In this document: piece after piece, positions 1-7,334 of the stretch
Numbering within the stretch: the stretch's first letter is position 1
Layout of the letters: each line of letters starts with the position of its first letter
Source of the DNA: Burkholderiales bacterium UBA4615
Lineage (GTDB): Bacteria; Pseudomonadota; Gammaproteobacteria; Burkholderiales; Burkholderiaceae_E
Assembly: GCA_002386465.1 (NCBI GenBank)
Contig: DGIT01000152.1
Coordinates: 43,498-68,838, forward strand
Reading direction: 5' to 3'
Length of the DNA: 25,341 nucleotides
Position numbers and translations under genes: made by a program
Notes under the pieces: model-generated
What the model was told of the DNA's origin: nothing
Seen by the model: only the letters and a program-made list of their open reading frames with translations
The model's database searches: none

Positions 1-132
1 ATGTACCCGGGCATGGCCAAGACCGCACGCGATGAAGGCTTTGACGAAATCGCCGACTGGTTCGAGACCCTGGCGAAAGCCGAGCGCTCGCATGCCAACA
101 AGTTCGCCAAGGCCCTCGAAGTTCTGGCCTGA
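1..132 (+). CDS. Rubrerythrin, C-terminal fragment (5' end outside window)
   Basis: Reading frame 1 is open from the left edge and ends at TGA 130-132, giving 43 residues that begin MYPGMAKTARDEGF. The stretch with ADWFETLAKAERSHANKF matches the last helix of the rubrerythrin/ferritin-like diiron domain. Its E-R-S-H segment supplies the final Glu and His iron ligands of the four-helix bundle. Rubrerythrins are cytosolic non-haem diiron proteins that reduce peroxide. The 5' part, and with it the presence or absence of a rubredoxin domain, lies outside the window. Nothing follows the helix, so there is no C-terminal rubredoxin domain. This is a short rubrerythrin of the kind found beside Hdr-like Fe-S proteins. 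A strong terminator follows at once, so the next gene probably has its own promoter. Confidence 0.85.
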   Translation: MYPGMAKTARDEGFDEIADWFETLAKAERSHANKFAKALEVLA

Positions 133-144
133 CGGACCCGCCAT

Positions 145-168
145 GGACTGTCCGCTCGCGGACAGTCC
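145..168. repeat. Perfect inverted repeat after the rubrerythrin stop
   Basis: The arms GGACTGTCCG (145-154) and CGGACAGTCC (159-168) are perfectly complementary around a CTCG loop. Each arm contains the near-palindrome GGAC-T-GTCC. The repeat starts 13 nt after the stop codon and lies just ahead of the terminator hairpin. It may stabilise the 3' end of the mRNA or form a double terminator with the hairpin at 179-196. Confidence 0.75.
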
Positions 169-178
169 GCGGTGAGCG

Positions 179-201
179 GGGAGCCTTCGGGCTCCCTTTT
201 T
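179..201 (+). terminator. Rho-independent terminator of the rubrerythrin gene
   Basis: A 7-bp stem GGGAGCC/GGCTCCC (179-185 and 190-196) is closed by a TTCG tetraloop of the very stable C(UUCG)G type. It is followed directly by TTTTT (197-201). This is a textbook intrinsic terminator, 47 nt after the stop codon. Confidence 0.92.
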
Positions 202-274
202 ACTGCCCCGAAGCGGTCAGGACGCTGTCCTGGTATCGCGTTGTTCAACCTGATTTCCCTCGAATACGGCCGCC

Positions 275-1630
275 ATGTCTGCACGCGAAGGTTCCCTCGA
301 AGCGCCCACCCGGCATCCCATTGACTGGCGCAACCCCAAGTTTTACGACGAGACCGCTGCACTCGATGAAATGGAGCGGGTGTTCGACATCTGCCACGGC
401 TGCCGCCGCTGCGTCAGCTTGTGCAATGCCTTTCCCACCCTGTTTGACCTGGTGGATGAAAGCAAGACCGGTGAGGTCGATGGCGTCGATCGCAAGGACT
501 ACTGGAAGGTGGTCGACCAGTGCTACCTGTGCGATGTCTGCTACCTGACCAAATGCCCCTACGTGCCGCCGCACCCCTGGAATCTGGATTTCCCGCACCT
601 CATGTTGCGCGGCAAGGCGATCCAGTTTCGGGAAGGCACTCCCACGAAATTTCGCGACACCACGCTCGCTTCCACTGATCGCAACGGCAAGCTCGCCGGC
701 ATTCCGGTGGTGGTTCAGGTGGTCAACAAGCTCAACCACAACCCCACCTTCCGCAACATGCTCGAAGACAAGCTGGGTGTGCACAAGGACGCTTGGGTAC
801 CTGATTTCACCTCCAAGTCCTTTGCCCGCACGGCAAAGGACTCAGCGCCCCACCCGGTGCGCAACGGCGACCGGACGCCCGGCAAGGTGGCGATCTTTGC
901 CACCTGCTACGTGAACTACAACGAACCGGGTATCGGGCATGACCTGATCAAGATCCTGGACCACAATGCCATTCCCCATGTGCGCGTGGAAAAGGAGGCC
1001 TGCTGCGGCATGCCCAAGCTGGAACTGGGCGACCTCGAAGGTGTGGCCGAACTCAAGCAGGCCAACATCCCGAAACTGGCTGCGCTGGCCCGCGCCGGCT
1101 ACGCAATTCTTGCGCCGATTCCATCCTGCGGCCTGATGTTCAAGCAGGAGCTGCCGCTGATGTTCCCCGATGACGAGGACGTCAAGGCCGTGCAGAAAGC
1201 GATGTTCGATCCGTTCGAATACCTGGTGGCACGCCACAAGGATGGCTTGCTCAAGACCGATTTCCAGCCTGATGGCCTGGGCAAAGTCTCGTATCACGTG
1301 GCCTGTCACCTGCGCGTACAAAACGTTGGCCAGAAGACCCGTGAGCTGCTGTCGATGTTGCCGCAGACCTCGGTACACACGGTCGAACGCTGCTCGGGCC
1401 ATGCCGGGACCTGGGGAGTGAAAAAAGAGTTTCACGCCACGGCGATGAAGATCGGCCGTCCGGTCTTTCGCCAGATGGCGGAGCACCCCGTCGGGGGCGA
1501 ACCTGACTGGGTGGCCTCGGACTGCCAACTCGCCGGCCATCACATTGCCCAGGGCATGCAGGGCAAGGCTGACGGCAAGCTTGCCCATCCCCTGAGCCTG
1601 CTGCGCATGGCCTACGGCCTGGCAGGCTGA
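275..1630 (+). CDS. Heterodisulfide-reductase / GlpC-like Fe-S oxidoreductase
   Basis: This 451-residue soluble protein combines a ferredoxin-like region with two cysteine-rich CCG domains, as in HdrD and GlpC. The first cluster motif is C40-x2-C43-x2-C46-x3-C50, followed by NAFP. The second is C83-x2-C86-x2-C89-x4-C94-P. The first CCG domain has C211, then C243-C244-G, then C285. The second has C344, C373-S-G and C417, so its usual CC pair is reduced to Cys-Ser. The family passes electrons between quinone, thiol/disulfide or flavin partners through [4Fe-4S] centres. The true partner here is unknown. It lies 22 nt upstream of a DUF3501 gene and downstream of rubrerythrin, which suggests a redox or peroxide-related role. 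ATG 275 has no clear Shine-Dalgarno sequence but is the first ATG of the frame. Confidence 0.85.
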   Translation: MSAREGSLEAPTRHPIDWRNPKFYDETAALDEMERVFDICHGCRRCVSLCNAFPTLFDLVDESKTGEVDGVDRKDYWKVVDQCYLCDVCYLTKCPYVPPHPWNLDFPHLMLRGKAIQFREGTPTKFRDTTLASTDRNGKLAGIPVVVQVVNKLNHNPTFRNMLEDKLGVHKDAWVPDFTSKSFARTAKDSAPHPVRNGDRTPGKVAIFATCYVNYNEPGIGHDLIKILDHNAIPHVRVEKEACCGMPKLELGDLEGVAELKQANIPKLAALARAGYAILAPIPSCGLMFKQELPLMFPDDEDVKAVQKAMFDPFEYLVARHKDGLLKTDFQPDGLGKVSYHVACHLRVQNVGQKTRELLSMLPQTSVHTVERCSGHAGTWGVKKEFHATAMKIGRPVFRQMAEHPVGGEPDWVASDCQLAGHHIAQGMQGKADGKLAHPLSLLRMAYGLAG

Positions 1631-1652
1631 CATTTTTTATCTGGAGAGTCAC

Positions 1653-2237
1653 ATGCCTCACATCACCCGCGATTCACTCATGACCCTGGAGGCCTATTCA
1701 AAGGCCCGCCCGGACTTTCGCAAGCAGGTCATCGCGCACAAGAAGCGCAGGACCGTTCCGCTCGGCGATCACATGACCCTGCTCTTCGAAGACGAACTGA
1801 CCGTGCGTTACCAGATTCAGGAAATGCTGCGTATCGAGAAGATCTTCGAAGAAGACGGCATTCGCCACGAGCTCGAGTCCTACGATCCGCTGATTCCCGA
1901 TGGCCGCAACCTGAAGGCCACCATGCTGATCGAATATGAGGACCCGACCATTCGCCGCGCCGCGCTGGGCCGGCTCAAGGGTGTCGAGCAGCGCGTTTGG
2001 GTACAGGTCGAAGGTTCGCCGCGCGTGTACCCGATCGCCGACGAAGACATGGAGCGCGAAAACGACGAGAAGACCTCGGCCGTGCATTTCATGCGCTGGG
2101 AACTCACCGAAGAGATGGCGGCTGCGTTGAAGTACGGCGTGACGCTGTCAATTGGAGTCGATCACCCCAACTACTCGGCCAGTTTGTCGCCCTTGCCGCT
2201 CGAAATCCGCAGCGCACTGGTGGCTGATCTGCGCTGA
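1653..2237 (+). CDS. DUF3501 family protein
   Basis: This 194-residue protein begins MPHITRDSLMTLEAYSKARP. It contains the family-typical segments YQIQEMLRIEKIFE, YDPLIPDGRNLKATMLIEYED and RLKGVEQRVWVQVEG, then DEDMERENDEKTSAVHFMRWEL. It has no signal peptide, membrane segment or cysteine cluster. I recognise it from memory as DUF3501, a family with no established biochemical role, usually found beside rubrerythrin and Hdr-like Fe-S genes as here. The ATG at 1653 is favoured by GGAGAG at 1643-1648, six bases after GGAG. The second in-frame ATG at 1680 has no such site. It is probably cotranscribed with the upstream gene. A small hairpin overlapping the upstream stop, then T6 at 1633-1638, could make some transcripts stop between them. 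Confidence 0.85.
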   Translation: MPHITRDSLMTLEAYSKARPDFRKQVIAHKKRRTVPLGDHMTLLFEDELTVRYQIQEMLRIEKIFEEDGIRHELESYDPLIPDGRNLKATMLIEYEDPTIRRAALGRLKGVEQRVWVQVEGSPRVYPIADEDMERENDEKTSAVHFMRWELTEEMAAALKYGVTLSIGVDHPNYSASLSPLPLEIRSALVADLR

Positions 2238-2253
2238 GCGGGGCCTGCATGCG

Positions 2254-2283
2254 GCGTCGTGCGCCCGCAAGCGCGCGCGACGC
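2254..2283. terminator. GC-rich hairpin downstream of the DUF3501 gene
   Basis: The arms GCGTCGTGCGC (2254-2264) and GCGCGCGACGC (2273-2283) pair over 11 positions with one G-U wobble around an 8-nt loop. The hairpin starts 16 nt after the DUF3501 stop, in a convergent gap. No T run follows, so termination would need Rho, or the hairpin may simply protect the mRNA 3' end. Confidence 0.45.
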
Positions 2284-2300
2284 CGGGCGTGCCCTTAGGT

Positions 2301-2343
2301 GATGAGCTCGCATCATGACCTCGCATGATGACCCTGCGTCATC
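2301..2343. repeat. Overlapping small inverted repeats in a convergent gap
   Basis: Three inverted repeats share bases: GATG/CATC (2301-2304, 2311-2314), CATCATG/CATGATG (2311-2317, 2324-2330) and GATGAC/GTCATC (2327-2332, 2338-2343). The middle one excludes the other two, so the transcript could switch between folds. They lie just beyond the 3' end of ispDF and may end or protect the convergent transcripts. Confidence 0.6.
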
Positions 2344-2354
2344 AGCCAGTCTGA

Positions 2355-3608
2355 TTACCCCGCTTGAACTGCGCGCACCAGCATCACCACGGCGTGCGCT
2401 TCAATGCCCTCGCCGCGCCCGGCAAACCCCAGGCGCTCGCTGGTCTTGGCCTTGACGTTGACCTGTCCGGTCTGCAGACCCAGGTCGCTGACCACATGCC
2501 CGACCATCGATGCAATGTAGGGGGCCAGCCTGGGCGATTGAGCCACAACCGTCGCATCCACATTACCCACCGACCAGCCTGTATCGCGCACCCGCCGGCT
2601 CGCCTCGCGCAGCAGCACGCGGCTGTCCGCGCCCCGATAGACCGGATCGGTGTCAGGAAAATGGCGCCCGATGTCACCGAGCCCGGCAGCTCCCAGCATG
2701 GCATCGATGATGGCGTGGACCAGCACGTCTGCGTCGGAGTGCCCAAGCAGTCCACGATCATGCTCAATCGTGGTGCCGCCGATCACCAGCGCCCGTCCGG
2801 GCACCAGCGCATGTACATCCCAGCCCTGCCCGATGCGCCACGCAGGCGCGCTCTGTTCGCCGGTGGGCTGCTGCGACGCAGCCGCCTGCATGCTGCGCAA
2901 GTCGTCCATGGTGGTCACCTTGAAGTTGTTGCGACTGCCGGGCACAAGCCGCGGCGTATGGCCCGCAGCCTCGATGGCGCTGGCTTCATCCGTCACCTGA
3001 GCATGCTGCGCAAGCGCCTGATACAGCATGCCGTGTCGAAAGATCTGAGGCGTCTGGGCCTGCCAGAGGTCTTCACGCGCCACGGTCGCCACCGCGCGAG
3101 TGGCCCCGTCAGTCACTTCAGAGCGTTTGACGGTATCGGCCATCGGCAACGCAAGGAGCGCCCCGACCGGCTCGTCAATCAGTGCCTGTGCCAGACGCTC
3201 GATGCTGTCGCGATCAAGGCCCGGACGCGCGGCATCATGCACCCAGATCCAATCGCCTTCGCTCGCACCGTGGTCAGCAGCCGCCACCTTCAGGCCCGCC
3301 AGGACGCTGTCGCGTCGACTGGCCCCACCCACGGCGGCCACATGTACCCGCGGATCATCGATCAGTCCAGGCAGCGTCTGGGCCACGGTATCGCCCGGCG
3401 ACACCACCACGATCACCCGCTCGCAGGGTGTGGCATCGAGCAGGCGCGCCACGGTGCGCTCCAGGATCGTCGCGGTGCCCAGTGGCAGGTATTGCTTGGG
3501 GCGGTCTGCGCCCATGCGCGACCCGGTGCCCGCAGCAGGCACCACAGCGAAGTGACGCGCGGCGGGCGCGTGGCCTGCGACCGGGTGATGCGAATCTGGA
3601 GCAGACAT
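2355..3608 (-). CDS. ispDF: Fused IspD-IspF enzyme of the MEP isoprenoid pathway
   Basis: This 417-residue cytosolic enzyme carries two steps of the methylerythritol phosphate pathway. The IspD domain (about 20-240) transfers CMP from CTP to MEP. It shows the nucleotide-binding PAAGTGSRMG (25-34) with KQY, then HDAARPG, VAREDLWQAQTPQIF and TDEASAIEAAG. The IspF domain (about 258-415) makes MEcPP. It shows the zinc ligands D264-x-H266 and H298, with GHSDADVLVHAI and FPDTDP. A short linker joins them. The ATG at 3608 was chosen because the frame upstream lacks IspD homology and a TATAAT lies 31-36 nt ahead of it on the minus strand. Such fusions are known from alpha- and epsilonproteobacteria, while many betaproteobacteria have separate ispD and ispF genes. 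The middle step, IspE, is not in this window. Confidence 0.95.
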   Translation of the reverse strand: MSAPDSHHPVAGHAPAARHFAVVPAAGTGSRMGADRPKQYLPLGTATILERTVARLLDATPCERVIVVVSPGDTVAQTLPGLIDDPRVHVAAVGGASRRDSVLAGLKVAAADHGASEGDWIWVHDAARPGLDRDSIERLAQALIDEPVGALLALPMADTVKRSEVTDGATRAVATVAREDLWQAQTPQIFRHGMLYQALAQHAQVTDEASAIEAAGHTPRLVPGSRNNFKVTTMDDLRSMQAAASQQPTGEQSAPAWRIGQGWDVHALVPGRALVIGGTTIEHDRGLLGHSDADVLVHAIIDAMLGAAGLGDIGRHFPDTDPVYRGADSRVLLREASRRVRDTGWSVGNVDATVVAQSPRLAPYIASMVGHVVSDLGLQTGQVNVKAKTSERLGFAGRGEGIEAHAVVMLVRAVQAG

Positions 3609-3638
3609 GGCGAGGACAACCCGGTCGTCAAAGTTAGA

Positions 3639-3644
3639 ATTATA
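3639..3644 (-). promoter_or_regulatory. Candidate -10 box of ispDF
   Basis: A perfect TATAAT reads on the minus strand from 3644 to 3639. It would start transcription about 25 nt upstream of the ispDF ATG. No convincing -35 box is visible; the -35 zone falls at the inverted repeat 3650-3666. On the opposite strand TAGAAT (3635-3640) could be a weak -10 for mfd. Confidence 0.5.
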
Positions 3645-3649
3645 GGTTT

Positions 3650-3666
3650 GCAGGCGTTGCGCCTGC
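3650..3666. repeat. Inverted repeat in the ispDF-mfd divergent region
   Basis: GCAGGCG (3650-3656) and CGCCTGC (3660-3666) form a perfect 7-bp inverted repeat with a 3-nt spacer. It sits where the ispDF -35 element should be and 13 nt ahead of the mfd GTG codon. It could be a regulator site or a 5'-leader hairpin for mfd. Confidence 0.5.
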
Positions 3667-3679
3667 GCGGACCTCACGC

Positions 3680-6600
3680 GTGAACCTGCCTGCCACTGCA
3701 TCACCCGCTCCTGCCACGTCTGCGCACACCCCAGCCGGGGCTGGTGCACAGGCGATGAGCCAGCCGTGGCAAATCACCGAGCCCGCGCCAGGAGCGGTTT
3801 TCAGCCTGCCCGCCACGCATGGCAGCGGTGACGCCTGGCTACTTGCCGAGATCGCGCAGCGCCATGCGCAGCAGGGTCGCATGCTGGTGGTAGTCACCGC
3901 TGCGGCGCTGGACGCTTCGCGCCTGGCCGAGGAGTCGCAATGGTTTGCGCCCTCACTGCGTATACGCACGCTCTCCGACTGGGAAACCCTGCCCTACGAT
4001 GCGTTTTCGCCGCACCAGGATCTGGTCTCCGACCGGCTGGCCACCTTGTACGAACTGCAGCAGCGTCGGGTCGACCTGCTGTATGTGCCGGCCACTACCG
4101 CGCTGCACCGGCTGTCACCGCCGGCCTTCGTGGCCGCACACACCTTTGCCTTCAAAAAGAAGCAGCAACTCGACGAAGCCGCGCTGCGCACGCAACTCAC
4201 TGTGGCCGGCTACGAGCATGTCTCGCAGGTGGTGCGGCCCGGCGAATACTGCGTGCGGGGCAGCCTGATCGATCTCTTCCCCATGGGCTCCACCCTGCCC
4301 TATCGGCTCGATCTCTTCGACGATGAGATCGATTCCATCCGGGCCTTTGATCCCGACTCGCAACGCAGTCTGTATCCGGTCGACTCGGTGCGCATTTTGC
4401 CGGGACGCGAGTTCCCGATGGATGAACCGTCGCGCACAGCGTTTCGCGGCCGATGGCGCGAGCGCTTCGAGGGCGATCCGTCGCGCGCAGGGCCGTATCG
4501 CGATATCGGCAACGGCATTGCTGCGCCTGGCATCGAGTACTGGCTGCCGCTCTTTTTCGAGTCCACCGCCACCCTCTTCGACTATCTGGCACCCGATGCG
4601 CTGATCACCACCCACGGTGATGTGGATGCGGCCGGCCGGCGCTTCGGTCAGGAAACAGCACAGCGACACGCCTTCCTGGCCCATGACGCGCAACGCCCGC
4701 TGCTGCGGCCCGACGAACTCTTCCTGGGCATCGAGCCCTTCTTTGTCGAGGTGCGCCGGTTCGGACGCTATGCCTTGCGCGAACCACGCACCGCACTGGG
4801 TGCAATCGAGGCACACGACGGTGCAGTGGACAACACCGACGGGAGTGCGATCAGTGAGGTCGGCCTTCTCGGCCCGGGCGAGGCTGACCGCTCTGCACCC
4901 TCAAGCAACCGGCGTGCGGCTCACAGCCAGGCACCTCCAGAAGTGGGTGTGGAGCGCCGCACCGATGCGCCGTTGTCGCGCCTGCAGGCCTGGCTCGACA
5001 GCACGGATCAGCGCATCCTGATCCTTGCCGAGTCAGCCGGCAGACGCGAGACGCTCTCGCAGCTCTTTGCCGAGCACGGCATCCATCTGCCCGAGATCGA
5101 CGACTGGACCGGCTTCGCAGACCCGGCCCTGACCCGTGCGCTGGGCGTAGGCCCGCTATCGGAGGGCTTCCAGATCCACGGTGCTGCAGCCTTGGCCGTG
5201 CTCACTGAAACCGAACTCTTTGCGGGCGCCGCACGCAAGCGGGGCCGGCGCAAGCGTGAGGCGGTCACTGATGTCGACGCTATCATCCGCGACCTCTCCG
5301 AATTGTCGGTGGGCGACCCGGTGGTCCACGCGCAGCACGGTATCGGCCGCTATCAGGGCCTGCTCAATCTGGACCTGGGCGATGGGCCCACCGAATTTCT
5401 GCATCTGGCGTATGCCAATGCGGCGACGCTTTATGTGCCGGTTGCGCAATTGCATCTGATCGGCCGGTATTCTGGCGCCTCGCCCGATGACGCGCCGCTG
5501 CATGTTCTGGGCTCCGGACAATGGGAAAAAGCCCGCCAGCGTGCCGCCAAGCGTGCGCGCGACACCGCAGCCGAACTGCTCAACCTGTATGCGCGGCGCG
5601 CAGCGCGTCAGGGTCACGCCTTCAAGTTTGATGCCCAGGACTACGAAGCCTTTGCCGAGGGCTTCGGGTTTGAGGAAACCCCCGACCAGCTCGCTGCCAT
5701 TCATGCGGTGACGCAGGACCTGGTGTCCGGCAAACCCATGGACCGGCTGATATGCGGAGATGTTGGCTTTGGCAAGACCGAGGTGGCGCTACGCGCAGCC
5801 TTTGTGGCCGCTGCAGACGGCAAGCAGGTGGCTATCGTCTGCCCGACCACGCTGCTGGCCGAACAGCACTTCGAGACCTTCTCGGATCGCTTCTCGAACT
5901 GGCCGATCCGCCTGGCTGAGCTTTCACGGTTTCGCTCGCCCAAGGAAGTGCGCGCTGCACTTGAGGCCCTGGACAACGGCACGCTCGACATTGTCATCGG
6001 CACCCACAAGCTCCTGGGCAAGGACGTTCGCTTCAAGCGCCTGGGGCTGGTGATCATCGATGAAGAGCATCGCTTCGGCGTGCGACAGAAAGAGGCGCTC
6101 AAGGCGCTGCGCGCCGAGGTCGATGTGCTGACGCTGACCGCCACCCCGATTCCACGCACGCTGGCGATGAGTCTGGAGGGCATCCGCGACTTTTCGGTGA
6201 TTGCCACCGCCCCGCAAAAACGACTCGCGATCAAGACCTTTGTTCGCCGCGAGACCGAAGGCGCCATTCGTGAGGCTCTGCTGCGCGAGCTGCGTCGTGG
6301 CGGGCAGGCTTACTTCCTGCACAACGAAGTCGAGACCATCGAGAACCGCCGCGCCATGCTGGAAAAGCTCGTGCCCGAAGCGCGCATTGCGGTGGCCCAC
6401 GGCCAGATGCACGAACGAGAGCTCGAGCGCGTGATGCGTGAGTTCCATGCGCAGCGTGCCAATGTGCTGCTGTGCACGACGATCATCGAGACCGGCATCG
6501 ATGTGCCGACCGCCAACACCATCGTGATGCACCGCGCCGACCGGTTCGGCTTGGCGCAGCTGCATCAGCTGCGCGGGCGCGTAGGCCGCTCGCATCATCA

Positions 6601-7306
6601 GGCCTATGCCTATCTGCTGATTCCTGATGAAGGCGCCATCACCAAGGATGCCACCCGCAGACTGGAAGCCATTCAATCGATGGAAGAGCTCGGCTCGGGC
6701 TTTTTCCTGGCCATGCACGATCTGGAGATTCGGGGCGCCGGCGAAGTGCTGGGCGATTCGCAGTCAGGCGACATGCAGGAAGTGGGCTTTGGTCTGTACA
6801 ACGACATGCTCAATCACGCCGTGCGTGCGCTCAAATCCGGGCGTGAGCCCGACCTGTCTGCACCGCTCGAAGCGATCACCGAGATCAACCTGCATGTCCC
6901 GGCGCTGCTGCCCAACGATTACTGCGGCGATGTGCATGAGCGCCTCACGCTCTACAAGCGCCTGGCCAATTGCAGCAGCATCGACGCACTGGAAGGCATG
7001 CAGGAAGAACTGATCGACCGGTTCGGCAAGCTGCCCGAGGCAGCCCGTGCCCTGGTCGAGACCCACCGCCTGCGCATCCTGTCATCGCCTCTGGGGGTCT
7101 CTCGCATCGATGCCTCGGACGAGGCCATCGCCCTGCAATTCGTCCCGCAGCCGCCCATTCCGCCCGAGCGGATCATTCGCTTCATCCAGTCGCGCCGGGA
7201 TGCGAAGCTGAGCGGCCCTGACCGGCTGCGCCTGACCCTGCGCACAGAAGACCTGGGTGCGCGTGTGCAGCGCCTGCGCGACATTCTCAAGGCCCTTGGC
7301 GCATGA
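3680..7306 (+). CDS. mfd: Transcription-repair coupling factor Mfd
   Basis: This cytosolic DNA translocase removes RNA polymerase stalled at lesions and recruits UvrA. The product is 1208 residues from GTG 3680, or 1183 from ATG 3755; the latter gives MSQPWQ and may be the real start. In order it shows a UvrB-like N-terminal module, the RNA-polymerase-interaction region with VVHAQHGIGRYQGL, Walker A GDVGFGKT (693-700), the DEEH box (794-797), helicase motifs such as TATPIPRTLAMS and QLRGRVGRS, and a C-terminal TRCF domain. The enterobacterial enzyme has about 1150 residues. Part of the excess is a low-complexity linker around residues 374-430. serB follows after 28 nt, so the two are likely cotranscribed. 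Confidence 0.97.
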   Translation: MNLPATASPAPATSAHTPAGAGAQAMSQPWQITEPAPGAVFSLPATHGSGDAWLLAEIAQRHAQQGRMLVVVTAAALDASRLAEESQWFAPSLRIRTLSDWETLPYDAFSPHQDLVSDRLATLYELQQRRVDLLYVPATTALHRLSPPAFVAAHTFAFKKKQQLDEAALRTQLTVAGYEHVSQVVRPGEYCVRGSLIDLFPMGSTLPYRLDLFDDEIDSIRAFDPDSQRSLYPVDSVRILPGREFPMDEPSRTAFRGRWRERFEGDPSRAGPYRDIGNGIAAPGIEYWLPLFFESTATLFDYLAPDALITTHGDVDAAGRRFGQETAQRHAFLAHDAQRPLLRPDELFLGIEPFFVEVRRFGRYALREPRTALGAIEAHDGAVDNTDGSAISEVGLLGPGEADRSAPSSNRRAAHSQAPPEVGVERRTDAPLSRLQAWLDSTDQRILILAESAGRRETLSQLFAEHGIHLPEIDDWTGFADPALTRALGVGPLSEGFQIHGAAALAVLTETELFAGAARKRGRRKREAVTDVDAIIRDLSELSVGDPVVHAQHGIGRYQGLLNLDLGDGPTEFLHLAYANAATLYVPVAQLHLIGRYSGASPDDAPLHVLGSGQWEKARQRAAKRARDTAAELLNLYARRAARQGHAFKFDAQDYEAFAEGFGFEETPDQLAAIHAVTQDLVSGKPMDRLICGDVGFGKTEVALRAAFVAAADGKQVAIVCPTTLLAEQHFETFSDRFSNWPIRLAELSRFRSPKEVRAALEALDNGTLDIVIGTHKLLGKDVRFKRLGLVIIDEEHRFGVRQKEALKALRAEVDVLTLTATPIPRTLAMSLEGIRDFSVIATAPQKRLAIKTFVRRETEGAIREALLRELRRGGQAYFLHNEVETIENRRAMLEKLVPEARIAVAHGQMHERELERVMREFHAQRANVLLCTTIIETGIDVPTANTIVMHRADRFGLAQLHQLRGRVGRSHHQAYAYLLIPDEGAITKDATRRLEAIQSMEELGSGFFLAMHDLEIRGAGEVLGDSQSGDMQEVGFGLYNDMLNHAVRALKSGREPDLSAPLEAITEINLHVPALLPNDYCGDVHERLTLYKRLANCSSIDALEGMQEELIDRFGKLPEAARALVETHRLRILSSPLGVSRIDASDEAIALQFVPQPPIPPERIIRFIQSRRDAKLSGPDRLRLTLRTEDLGARVQRLRDILKALGA

Positions 7307-7334
7307 ACCGCCCCGCATTCCATCTGGTGAGCCC

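Noticed and set aside
245..1633. Minus-strand open frames opposite the Fe-S protein gene
   Set aside because: They mirror the codon pattern of a well-supported gene and show no protein-family features.
2364..3683. 439-codon plus-strand open frame opposite ispDF
   Set aside because: It is antisense to a clear enzyme gene, and its translation is low in hydrophobic structure and rich in His and Arg, typical of a high-GC shadow frame.
3609..3749. Upstream extension of the ispDF open frame
   Set aside because: It crosses the TATAAT and overlaps the start of mfd, and has no IspD similarity.
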